A DNA stretch of 8,071 nt from Polyangiaceae bacterium (GCA_025934595.1 JAICXU010000113.1:1-8071), one strand, 5' to 3'; positions 1 through 5,759 are shown, counted from the stretch's first letter. Notes: generated by a model not told the origin, from the sequence alone. Numbers and translations: made by a program.

Positions 1-350
1 AGCTCTTTTTCTTTCTGCCGATGAGCGGAAGGATTTTGTTCTGGGCCACCGTCGGATTTTGCGCGCTCGGCGTGGTGTATCCGTCGAGCGTGCCGGAGGG
101 AGCGTTCGCGCCTTTCGCGGGCAGCGTCACCGGCATTTTGCTCGGCGGTACGCCGTCGGTGATGCGCAGGATTTATTTGCAGGCCAAGCTCGTCTTCTTG
201 CGACGTCGGGGCGCGGCGGCGAACGTGCAGCCTCGCGTGCGCGCGGACCGTCCGCGACGCGCCGCGCCGCCGCTGCGTGTCGTGAAGGGCGGCGTCATCG
301 AGGACGACGAGAAGAAGCAGCCCCCGAAGGACAAGCGCTTCTTAAATTAG
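1..350 (+). CDS. Rhomboid-like membrane protein, C-terminal part (5' end outside window)
   Basis: The frame is open from base 3, so this is the 3' end (about 115 residues) of a longer gene; the ATG at 21 is probably internal, since hydrophobic codons (L-F-F-F-L-P) precede it. Visible are a hydrophobic helix just after that ATG (ILFWATVGFCALGVVYP), then a small-residue-rich helix with the pattern A-P-F-A-G-x-x-x-G-x-L-L-G-G, then a basic region (RRIYLQAKLVFLRRR) and a charged Arg/Lys/Pro tail without membrane segments. The small-residue helix resembles the last core helix of rhomboid-family proteins (A-H-x-x-G-x-x-x-G), followed by a cytoplasmic basic tail. If so, the usual catalytic His position is Pro, which would suggest a non-proteolytic relative. 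The catalytic Ser region lies outside the window. The stop overlaps the convergent desaturase gene by 9 bp. The family call rests on pattern recognition from the last two helices; another polytopic membrane protein is possible. Confidence 0.55.
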   Translation, partial: LFFFLPMSGRILFWATVGFCALGVVYPSSVPEGAFAPFAGSVTGILLGGTPSVMRRIYLQAKLVFLRRRGAAANVQPRVRADRPRRAAPPLRVVKGGVIEDDEKKQPPKDKRFLN

Positions 351-1367
351 GCGGCGCGCGCGATCGCGCTCGTTCGGCATTTGGATCTTCGACGCGAGGC
401 CGAGCTTGCCGAGCCCGTGAATGAGCCACGAGCTCGGATCGGGCTGAAAACGGTCGAATCCGTGCGTCGCCGACGTCGGGAACGCGTGATGATTGTTGTG
501 CCAGCTCTCGCCGAGCGAAGGGAGCGCGAGCCAGAGCACGTTGCTCGATTCGTCGCGCGACTGATAGCGACGCGTTCCGAACACGTGACAGACGGAGTTG
601 ATGCACCACGTGACGTGATGCACGAAGAAGATGCGCGCAAGACCGGCCCAGAGGAACGTGACGAACGCGGCATGCAGCGACCCGCCGAGCGCGAAGCCAG
701 CCGCGAACGGAATGCCGAGCGTCAAGACCATCCACCATGCGTAGTTCTTGTCGACCCAGCGGACGACGGGATCGCCCATCAGATCTTTCGCGTAACGAGA
801 GGGCAGCGATTTGTCGGCTTGGAAAAACCAACCCATGTGGGAGTGAAAAAATCGCGACACGGCGTTCTTCGTTCCGAGCACGGGAGAATGCGGATCGCCT
901 TCTTTGTCGCTGAAGACGTGATGACGGCGATGGTCGGCCACCCAGCGAATCACCGGACCCTGCAGCGCCATCGATCCTGCGATCGCGAACGTGGCGCGCA
1001 CGAGACGCGGGACCTCGAAGCTCTTGTGCGTGAAGAGACGATGAAAGCCCGCCGTAATTCCGAAGCCGGTGAAGAGATAGAGGACGGCGAAGACGATGCC
1101 GTTCCGCACGAGACCTTCGTGCGCGCCGGGCCATGCGATGGCGGCCAGGAGGCCGAGCGGCGGAACGGTGACGACGAGACCGGCGAGAATGCGATCGGTG
1201 CGAAGCGCGCTCCTCGTGGCACGCCGAACCTGGGGACGAAGCGATCTGGTTCCAACGCCTGCGGGCGCGTCGTCGGCGACGAGCGCGTTCTCGGGATGCG
1301 CGTCTAGGGCGACTTCGGCGACGAGCTCTCTGGCCGTGGCTTGCATGGAGGACACGAGACCTAGCAT
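342..1367 (-). CDS. Fatty acid (acyl-CoA / acyl-lipid) desaturase, delta-9 type
   Basis: The 341-residue integral membrane di-iron enzyme introduces a double bond into long acyl chains using oxygen and an electron donor, and so tunes membrane fluidity. All three histidine boxes of the SCD/OLE1-type family are present: HRLFTH at residues 109-114, HRRHH at 146-150 and HNNHH at 290-294. Also present are the family-typical stretch around DKEGDPHSP (154-162) and WCINSVCH (254-261). Hydrophobic segments lie near 60-80, 88-107, 124-142, 208-228 and 232-250. The first 55 or so residues are an Ala/Arg-rich, poorly conserved-looking extension. No in-frame start exists upstream before a stop. The ATG at 1367 has GGAG only 2 bases before it, too close to be ideal, and Met8 is an alternative start. 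The gene is divergent from pyrB and convergent with the rhomboid-like gene. The regiospecificity (delta-9) is inferred from family resemblance; the desaturase call itself is firm. Confidence 0.93.
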   Translation of the reverse strand: MLGLVSSMQATARELVAEVALDAHPENALVADDAPAGVGTRSLRPQVRRATRSALRTDRILAGLVVTVPPLGLLAAIAWPGAHEGLVRNGIVFAVLYLFTGFGITAGFHRLFTHKSFEVPRLVRATFAIAGSMALQGPVIRWVADHRRHHVFSDKEGDPHSPVLGTKNAVSRFFHSHMGWFFQADKSLPSRYAKDLMGDPVVRWVDKNYAWWMVLTLGIPFAAGFALGGSLHAAFVTFLWAGLARIFFVHHVTWCINSVCHVFGTRRYQSRDESSNVLWLALPSLGESWHNNHHAFPTSATHGFDRFQPDPSSWLIHGLGKLGLASKIQMPNERDRARRLI

Positions 1368-1467
1368 TGCTCCGCGCGGGCGGCAGGCCCCCTTGATGTC
1401 ATTTCTTGCTCATGGCCGAATGGGCCTAGAAACGAGCCAAAATACCGGCCAAAACGCGAGGGGATCC
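1368..1467. promoter_or_regulatory. Divergent intergenic region, desaturase / pyrB
   Basis: These 100 bp must carry the promoters of both flanking genes. Visible are a direct repeat GCCAAAA at 1435-1441 and 1448-1454 (13-bp period) just before the pyrB start, and a short G/C palindromic element, GGCC-N5-GGCC, near 1413-1425. No convincing -35/-10 pair was found on either strand; TTGCTC (1405-1410) with TAGAAA (1426-1431) is a poor candidate with a short 15-bp spacer. No transcription factor can be named from these sequences. Confidence 0.4.
1458..1463 (+). promoter_or_regulatory. Shine-Dalgarno sequence of pyrB (decides GTG start)
   Basis: The hexamer GAGGGG lies before the GTG at 1468, with its GAGG core (1458-1461) six bases from the start. 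The later in-frame ATG at 1486 is preceded only by GAAAG. This favours the GTG start. Confidence 0.55.
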
Positions 1468-2400
1468 GTGCTACGAAAGCGACCGATGTGGACGCAGCGC
1501 CACCTCCTCGGCATCGAAGAGCTCTCGCCGGACGAGATCGTCCATGTGCTCGACGCCGCCGAGCGGCATTTCGATCGGGCCGACCGCCGGAGCGTGCTCC
1601 GCGGCGTCACCATGCTCTGTGGATTCTTCGAGGCGTCGACGCGCACGCGGTCGTCCTTCGAGCTCGCCGGCAAGCGTCTCGGAGCCGACGTCATCCACAT
1701 CTCCGGATCCGGATCGAGCGTCAGCAAGGGCGAGACGCTCCTCGACACGGTGAAAAACCTCGAGGCGATGCGCGCGGACGTCATCGTCATTCGCCATCAA
1801 GCGAGCGGCGCTCCGCAGTTCGTCGCCGCGCGAAGCAAAGCGAGCATCGTCAACGCGGGCGACGGCGCGCACGAGCATCCCACGCAAGCTTTGCTCGACG
1901 CATTCACGATCCGCCGCAAAAAAGGGCGATTGCACGATCTCAAAGTCGCGATCTGCGGCGACATCCTGCATTCGCGCGTCGCGCGATCGAACGCGCTGCT
2001 CCTCTCGAAGCTCGGCGCGCACGTCGTCTTCTCGGGACCGCAGACGATGATCCCGCGCGAATTCGCGGCCATCGCGCCGGGCGTGAAGATCGCGCGACGC
2101 ATCGAAGAAGCCGTCGAAGGCGCCGACGTCGTGATGATGCTCCGCATCCAGAACGAGAGGCTCGCCGGCGCGATGTTTCCGGGCACACGTGAATACAGCC
2201 GCACGTTCGGCCTCTCGTTCGCGCGTCTCGCGCTCGCCAAGCCCGACGTCATCGTCATGCATCCGGGTCCGGTGAATCGCGGCGTCGAGATCGATCCGAG
2301 CATCGCCGACGGAAAGCACAGCGTCATCCTCGAGCAAGTCGAAGCGGGCGTCGCCGTGCGCGCGGCCGTCCTCGCGCTCGTCCTCGGCAAGGAAAAATAA
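1468..2400 (+). CDS. pyrB: Aspartate carbamoyltransferase catalytic subunit
   Basis: The enzyme condenses carbamoyl phosphate with L-aspartate to N-carbamoyl-L-aspartate, the committed step of pyrimidine synthesis, in the cytoplasm. From the GTG start it has 310 residues, normal for the catalytic chain. The carbamoyl-phosphate loop S-T-R-T-R is at 57-61, the mobile loop S-x-S-K-G-E-T (with Lys87) at 84-90, HPTQALLD at 137-144 and HPGPVNRG at 265-272; all key residues are present. The start is ambiguous: GTG 1468 has a well-placed GAGG, while ATG 1486 (304 residues) has only GAAAG. The frame stays open further upstream to 1096, but that part overlaps the desaturase antisense and has no family similarity. 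murI starts one base after the stop, implying a shared transcript and probably translational coupling. No pyrI, pyrC or carbamoyl-phosphate synthase gene is adjacent, so any holoenzyme partner is encoded elsewhere. Confidence 0.97.
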   Translation: MLRKRPMWTQRHLLGIEELSPDEIVHVLDAAERHFDRADRRSVLRGVTMLCGFFEASTRTRSSFELAGKRLGADVIHISGSGSSVSKGETLLDTVKNLEAMRADVIVIRHQASGAPQFVAARSKASIVNAGDGAHEHPTQALLDAFTIRRKKGRLHDLKVAICGDILHSRVARSNALLLSKLGAHVVFSGPQTMIPREFAAIAPGVKIARRIEEAVEGADVVMMLRIQNERLAGAMFPGTREYSRTFGLSFARLALAKPDVIVMHPGPVNRGVEIDPSIADGKHSVILEQVEAGVAVRAAVLALVLGKEK

Positions 2401-2401
2401 A

Positions 2402-3217
2402 ATGCCGACGCGCGACGCTCCGCTCGGCGTGTTCGACTCGGGGCTCGGCGGTCTCACCGTCGTGCGCGCGCTGCGTGAAGCGCTGCCCGCCGAGGACATC
2501 GTGTATCTCGGCGACACTGCGCGCGTTCCGTACGGCACCCGCGGACCGGCCACCGTCATCAAGTACGCGAGCGGATGCGCGAAGCAGCTCGTCCATCGCG
2601 GAGTCAAAGCCGTCGTCATCGCGTGCAACACCGTGAGCGCCGTCGCTCCGGAACGCTTGCGTGTCGATCTCGATCTGCCCATCCTCGAAGCGATCGGCCC
2701 CGGCGCGAAAGCCGCCGTCGATGCATCGAAGACGGGGAAAATAGGGGTTTTGGCGACGGCGGGCACGATCGCATCTGGCGCTTATGCACGCGCGATCGCC
2801 GCGCTCGACACACGCGCGGAGGTGATCGGACAGCCCGCGCCGCTCCTCGTTCCGCTCGCCGAAGAAGGATGGACCGACGGTGACGTGCCTCGGCTCGCGG
2901 CGCGAAAATATTTGGCGCCCCTCGCGAAAGCCAACGTCGACGTCGTCGTGCTCGGCTGCACGCATTATCCGATCTTGCGTCACGCGATCGAGATCGAAGC
3001 GAAAGATCTCATCGGACCCGACGTCACCATCGTCGACAGCGCGCACGCGATCGCGCAGAGCGTGCGATCGTTTTTGGAGCAGCGCGACATGCATCGCGTG
3101 CGCGACGTTCGCGGCGGAATCGAGCTCCTCGTGACCGACGCACCGAAGTCGTTCGAAGAAGTCGCGAGCCGCTTTCTCGGCGCCGCGGTGCCGCATGTCG
3201 AGCTCATCGACCTCTGA
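2402..3217 (+). CDS. murI: Glutamate racemase
   Basis: This cofactor-independent racemase interconverts L- and D-glutamate, supplying D-Glu for the peptidoglycan stem peptide. The 271-residue protein carries the family signatures in order: GVFDSGLGGL (9-18, with Asp12), Y-L-G-D-T-A-R-x-P-Y-G (35-45), A-C-N-T (74-77, first catalytic Cys75), an A-T-A-G-T loop (118-122), P-L-A-E-E-G (151-156) and L-G-C-T-H-Y-P (184-190, second catalytic Cys186). Both cysteines and the neighbouring His188 are present, so activity is expected. The start ATG is preceded by AAGGA at 2389-2393, inside the end of pyrB, with an 8-base gap. Aspartate racemases share the fold, but the N-terminal DSGLGG and the GCTHYP motif point to MurI. 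The stop codon runs directly into an extraordinary A-rich tract. Confidence 0.96.
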   Translation: MPTRDAPLGVFDSGLGGLTVVRALREALPAEDIVYLGDTARVPYGTRGPATVIKYASGCAKQLVHRGVKAVVIACNTVSAVAPERLRVDLDLPILEAIGPGAKAAVDASKTGKIGVLATAGTIASGAYARAIAALDTRAEVIGQPAPLLVPLAEEGWTDGDVPRLAARKYLAPLAKANVDVVVLGCTHYPILRHAIEIEAKDLIGPDVTIVDSAHAIAQSVRSFLEQRDMHRVRDVRGGIELLVTDAPKSFEEVASRFLGAAVPHVELIDL

Positions 3218-3244
3218 AAAAAACAAAATAAAAAAGATAAAAAA
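3216..3244. other. A-rich tract directly after the murI stop codon
   Basis: From the murI stop codon, nearly every base up to 3244 is A, with only isolated C, T and G interruptions, in a region that is otherwise GC-rich. It would make an unstructured A-rich stretch in the murI transcript or, read on the other strand, T-runs. No gene follows for 280 bp. It could be an A-tract bend, an UP-like element, or a ribosomal protein S1 or nuclease entry site; none of these is demonstrated. Confidence 0.6.
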
Positions 3245-3364
3245 TGTAGACGGTGGCCAGAGAGAAGGTGCCCCCACTCGCCTCGCTCATTCACGATCGT
3301 CTTCGAGCGCAGCCACCCGATACGCAACGGTCGCGCGAGGGGAATATTCTTCGCGTGACGCCCT

Positions 3365-3428
3365 CGCACCTCAGTGTGCGGCGATCACTACACGTAGCGC
3401 CCCCGCGCGTTCACGAGGATCGCGCGGG
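3365..3428 (+). other. Two hairpins in the murI - outer-membrane-protein gap
   Basis: The first hairpin is CGCAC (3365-3369) pairing with GTGCG (3376-3380) around a 6-base loop. The second is a perfect 8-bp stem, CCCGCGCG (3402-3409) with CGCGCGGG (3421-3428), around an 11-base loop. Neither is followed directly by a T-run. They stand just before the terminator-like element at 3441-3467, so the whole may be a structured 3' end of the pyrB-murI transcript or a structured leader of the next gene. The rest of the 3245-3364 stretch shows no gene, tRNA or repeat that I can support. Confidence 0.45.
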
Positions 3429-3440
3429 TCATCCAATTTC

Positions 3441-3467
3441 GCGATCGCGCGAATCGCCTTATTTTTT
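3441..3467 (+). terminator. Candidate intrinsic terminator
   Basis: GCGAT (3441-3445) pairs with ATCGC (3453-3457) around a 7-base loop, followed by C and then TTATTTTTT (3459-3467). An overlapping alternative fold is TCGCG with CGCGA (3439-3452). The stem is short but the T-run is strong for this GC-rich DNA. It lies 224 bp after murI and 57 bp before the next start codon, so it would end the pyrB-murI transcript or attenuate the gene at 3524. The TATTTT inside it (3460-3465) could alternatively be a -10 box for that gene. Confidence 0.45.
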
Positions 3468-3523
3468 CCTGCAAAACGTGACCGGACGCGACATGGCACG
3501 ACCTTTGGAAAGAGGGTGTCGTC

Positions 3524-4174
3524 ATGAAAACGATCTCTGCGATGCTGCTATCGCTTGCTCTTATGGCGCCCACCGCGGTCGCGCAGGCCGACGATCGCGA
3601 ATCGTCCATTCGCTCGGTCACGCCGTACTCCGCGAAACAAGATATCTCGATCGATCTGTCGACGGGCTTCTTCGCAGCGGATCCGCGCGAGGCCGGCGTT
3701 CTCCTCAATGGCACAGTGCTGCATCGCATCGGTTACTTCGAATACGGTGTCGACGGTACGTACGGCGATGCGATTCTCAGTTACGAATACGAGCAGCTTG
3801 CCGGCGCCGGGGGCGTCGCATGGCAAACTCCCATCGGTCTCCGGCTCGACGCGCTTGGCGAGCTCGGCGGCACGTACTATCGCCACGTCGGCACGGAGCT
3901 TTTCAGCTCGAAACCGGGCGCGTACGGCCTCCTGCCGACTGCCCGCGCGCGCATCGGCGTCTCGTACATGTTCGTGCCGCGCGGACCGGCGCACGTGAGC
4001 CTCGGTTTGTGGGGCTACGGCGAGGACGATCTCACACGAAAAGACATGACGTACTCGTATACGGAGACCGCCGGCTTCGGCACGCCGGCCCCGCGTTCGA
4101 CGACGACGACGGGGCGACTCGGCGCGACGCGCTACGGCGCGATGATCTCCCTCGGCGGCACGTTCGACTTTTGA
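3524..4174 (+). CDS. Putative outer-membrane / secreted beta-barrel protein, unknown function
   Basis: The 216-residue protein has a clear signal peptide: Lys2, a hydrophobic core to about residue 15, and a likely cleavage after AVA (20) or AQA (22). The rest is rich in Gly, Tyr, Phe and Thr in alternating patterns typical of transmembrane beta-strands (for example around 42-60, 70-92, 103-120 and 140-165), and the chain ends in Phe (GTFDF), the terminal residue usual for barrels handled by the BAM complex. No cysteines are present in the mature part. The start is well supported: AGAGGG at 3511-3516 sits 7 bases before the ATG. It probably lies in the outer membrane of a Gram-negative cell. 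I do not recognise a named family, and no catalytic motif is visible. It is a single gene, converging on the Uma2 gene with a 51-bp gap. Confidence 0.7.
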   Translation: MKTISAMLLSLALMAPTAVAQADDRESSIRSVTPYSAKQDISIDLSTGFFAADPREAGVLLNGTVLHRIGYFEYGVDGTYGDAILSYEYEQLAGAGGVAWQTPIGLRLDALGELGGTYYRHVGTELFSSKPGAYGLLPTARARIGVSYMFVPRGPAHVSLGLWGYGEDDLTRKDMTYSYTETAGFGTPAPRSTTTTGRLGATRYGAMISLGGTFDF

Positions 4175-4225
4175 TGGAGAGCGCGATGGGTCAGCCACCG
4201 CCAAAACAAGCGCATTGCGATTTCA

Positions 4226-4786
4226 TCATCGCGCCCAGAGCGCCGCGAGCTCGAGCTCGATGGCATCGAACGGCTCCGCGCGCACGACGGCGTCATCGCG
4301 CCACGCAGCGACTTGCGTCCACAGGCCGCGATCGAGACGAAACACTTCGAGCGTCTGCGCGATCGGATCGACGAGCCAAAGGTGCGTTACACCTTCGCGC
4401 GAGTAGGCCGGCATTTTTTCCGCTCGGTCGAGCGCTGCGGTTGCTGGCGATAGGACCTCGCAGACCCAATCGGGTGCCAGCTCGAATGCGGCGGCGTCCG
4501 GAATTTCCGGCATGCGCGTTCGTCGCCATCCCGCCAAATCGGGAACCAGAATGTCGCCGTGCAGATGAAGCTCGGGCTCGTCGAGAATTACCCAGCCGCC
4601 AGGACCGCCCTTCCCGCGATCGAACGGTCCGTCGAGCGATCCACCGAGCCGAGAAGAAGCCCGCGCGTGACGAGACGCCGGCCTCGGTGACGTGACGAGG
4701 GTGCCTCGAATGATCTCGCCCACGAGGTGCTCCGGAACGGCGAGGAGATCCTCGTACGTTGCAGGTTTTCGGGCCGGCGCCGCCAT
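4226..4786 (-). CDS. Uma2 family endonuclease-like protein (DUF820, PD-(D/E)XK fold)
   Basis: The 186-residue cytoplasmic protein belongs to a widespread family with a restriction-endonuclease-like fold whose biological role is not established. Visible family hallmarks are the N-terminal T-Y-E-D-L-L-A-V-P region (10-18), G-E-I-I-R-G (23-28), P-E-L-H-L (71-75), V-P-D-L-A-G-W (81-87, with Asp83 as a likely metal ligand), C-E-V-L-S-P (109-114, with Glu110), R-A-E-K (121-124, with Lys124) and Y-S-R-E-G-V-T-H-L-W-L-V-D-P (128-141). The active-site set D83/E110/K124 appears intact. No useful Shine-Dalgarno sequence precedes the ATG, but TATCTT ends 6 bases before it, suggesting a leaderless message. 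It is divergent from the sigma factor and shares its upstream region. No partner toxin/antitoxin or methylase gene is adjacent. Confidence 0.9.
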   Translation of the reverse strand: MAAPARKPATYEDLLAVPEHLVGEIIRGTLVTSPRPASRHARASSRLGGSLDGPFDRGKGGPGGWVILDEPELHLHGDILVPDLAGWRRTRMPEIPDAAAFELAPDWVCEVLSPATAALDRAEKMPAYSREGVTHLWLVDPIAQTLEVFRLDRGLWTQVAAWRDDAVVRAEPFDAIELELAALWAR

Positions 4787-4792
4787 GCCTGA

Positions 4793-4798
4793 AAGATA
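4793..4798 (-). promoter_or_regulatory. Candidate -10 box of the Uma2 gene, leaderless arrangement
   Basis: Read on the minus strand, TATCTT is followed by TCAGGC and then the ATG. The six-base gap puts the expected transcription start on the A of the ATG. No -35 match at normal spacing was found; GTGACA (4826-4821) is 22 bp away, too far. Confidence 0.45.
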
Positions 4799-4820
4799 GC
4801 CAAAAAAATGCGCCCGGGCA

Positions 4821-4861
4821 TGTCACACGCGACTCGGTCGTACGATAATGACAGTGTGACA
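4821..4861. promoter_or_regulatory. Perfect 8-bp inverted repeat, candidate operator between Uma2 and sigma genes
   Basis: TGTCACAC (4821-4828) is the exact reverse complement of GTGTGACA (4854-4861), with 25 bp between. The arm centres are 33 bp apart, close to three helical turns, so both arms could face one side of the helix. The repeat encloses the GATAAT box. The right side also holds a direct repeat TGACAG (4849-4854 and 4857-4862, 8-bp period), giving three TGACA copies in total. The arms contain the TGTGA core seen in CRP/FNR half-sites, but the spacing does not fit a single CRP site. Confidence 0.4.
4844..4849 (+). promoter_or_regulatory. Candidate -10 box upstream of the sigma factor
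   Basis: GATAAT (one mismatch to TATAAT) ends 6 bases before a GTG at 4856, the same spacing as the leaderless signals elsewhere in the window. That GTG is out of frame with the sigma factor as sequenced. Without it, this box would give a leader of about 41 bases before the TTG at 4897. No good -35 is visible. Confidence 0.35.
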
Positions 4862-4896
4862 GCGGCTCTCTCTCCCCATTCTCTGCCGCGCATCAC

Positions 4897-5748
4897 TTGC
4901 GTGCACGTCTCGAGGAGCCGCGATTTCGCGCGTGGATTTCGGCGATCGTCCGCCGTCGCGTGCCCGCCGCCGACGCCGATGATGTCTTGCAGGCGATCAT
5001 GTGCGATGCGCTCGCGTCGGCCGGCATCCCTGTCGACGAAGAAGAGATCGGAAAATGGATCTCGGGAATTGCGCGTCACAAGGTCGCCGATTATCACCGT
5101 CGATCGAAACGCGAGGTCCCGACCGAGGACGAGCCCGCTCCGGCCGATCCGCGTGGAGAGATGCACGTGCTTCTTCGCGGCGTCGTGGAAGACGCCACGT
5201 CGACGCCACGTGGAAAAGAAGCCTTCGAATGGATCGTCCGCGAGCACGCCGGCGAAGAGCTCGCGCGTATCGCGAAAGAGGAGAAGCTCCCCGCCCCCGT
5301 AGTCAGGCAACGCGTGTCGCGTCTTCGCCGCGCGCTTCGCATGCGATGGCTCGGCGCAGGCGCGCTCCTCTCTTTGTGTCTGACGACCATCGCGATCTCG
5401 GAGTGGCGACGGACGGCGCCTGAGCACATCGTCGCCGACGCCGCGGGATCCGCAACGGCGGCGCGCGTGCTCACGTCGATCGACGGCGAATGGAAGATCA
5501 CGGATTCATCGGGAATTTCCCCCGATTTCGCATCCTCCGCGCGCATCGCGGTGCATGGCGCGCGGCTCGTGGTCGAGATCGGCGGCATCTCGCACGAACG
5601 AGCCATCTCGATCGACGCGGTGCACGATCGCTCCTTCGATGCGCGCATCCTCGACGGCGACGACGCTCACCGCATCACCGTGACTGTCGGGGGCGACGCG
5701 CTCTTGGTCACCGACGGCGCGCGCTCGGTGCGGCTCGTTCGTCCCTGA
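4897..5748 (+). CDS. Membrane-tethered sigma-70-family (ECF-like) factor with C-terminal extracytoplasmic domain
   Basis: This 283-residue product appears to have three parts. Residues about 8-70 resemble sigma region 2 (FRAWISAIVRRRVPAADADD, then LQAIMCDALA, and KWISGIARHKVADYHRR as the 2.3/2.4 part). Residues about 106-148 resemble region 4 with a helix-turn-helix (ELARIAKEEKLPAPVVRQRV, then SRLRRALR). A single hydrophobic helix follows at 151-169. The remaining 110 residues or so are beta-rich (GEWKIT, ARIAVHGARLVVEIGG, RITVTVGGDALLVTDG) and would lie in the periplasm. This suggests transcription control coupled to an envelope signal in one chain, without a separate anti-sigma gene; none is adjacent. 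The start is uncertain: TTG 4897 is the only in-frame start before region 2 and has no Shine-Dalgarno sequence. A GTG at 4856 with a good promoter is out of frame because of a (CT)4-C4 tract. The gene is convergent with hom, 11 bp apart. It could also be a DNA-binding regulator derived from a sigma factor. Confidence 0.75.
   Translation: MRARLEEPRFRAWISAIVRRRVPAADADDVLQAIMCDALASAGIPVDEEEIGKWISGIARHKVADYHRRSKREVPTEDEPAPADPRGEMHVLLRGVVEDATSTPRGKEAFEWIVREHAGEELARIAKEEKLPAPVVRQRVSRLRRALRMRWLGAGALLSLCLTTIAISEWRRTAPEHIVADAAGSATAARVLTSIDGEWKITDSSGISPDFASSARIAVHGARLVVEIGGISHERAISIDAVHDRSFDARILDGDDAHRITVTVGGDALLVTDGARSVRLVRP
5191..5211 (+). repeat. Short tandem duplication in the sigma-factor linker
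   Basis: GACGCCACGT occurs at 5191-5200 and again at 5202-5211, an 11-bp period. The second copy runs into the palindrome CCACGTGG (5207-5214). The period is not a multiple of three, yet the frame stays open and the residues (DATSTPRGKE) form a plausible linker between regions 2 and 4. It may be chance or an old duplication. Confidence 0.5.
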
Positions 5749-5759
5749 GATCGATTTCG

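Noticed and set aside
381..1307. 308-codon plus-strand open frame opposite the desaturase
   Set aside because: The minus strand carries all three histidine boxes; the plus frame has no recognisable domain.
1471..2766. 431-codon minus-strand open frame antisense to pyrB and murI
   Set aside because: Shadow of two genes with intact catalytic motifs; low-complexity Arg/Asp/Ala composition.
3245..3523. tRNA or other known RNA gene in the intergenic gap
   Set aside because: No GGTTCGAATCC-like T-loop, anticodon arm or cloverleaf was found; only isolated hairpins are present.
4217..4232. GCGAT/ATCGC hairpin at the junction of the outer-membrane and Uma2 genes as a shared terminator
   Set aside because: The stem is only 5 bp, it has no T-run on either strand and it overlaps the Uma2 stop; such pairs are common here because GCGAT-type words are frequent.
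3253..4695. 480-codon plus-strand open frame across the gap, the outer-membrane gene and Uma2
   Set aside because: It is Arg/Ala-rich without motifs and overlaps two genes with good evidence (signal peptide and ribosome site; Uma2 motifs).
4808..5302. Plus-strand frame continuing from the GTG at 4856 as an independent gene
   Set aside because: It becomes Arg/Ser-rich noise across the conserved sigma regions; only its first few codons are of interest as a possible displaced start.
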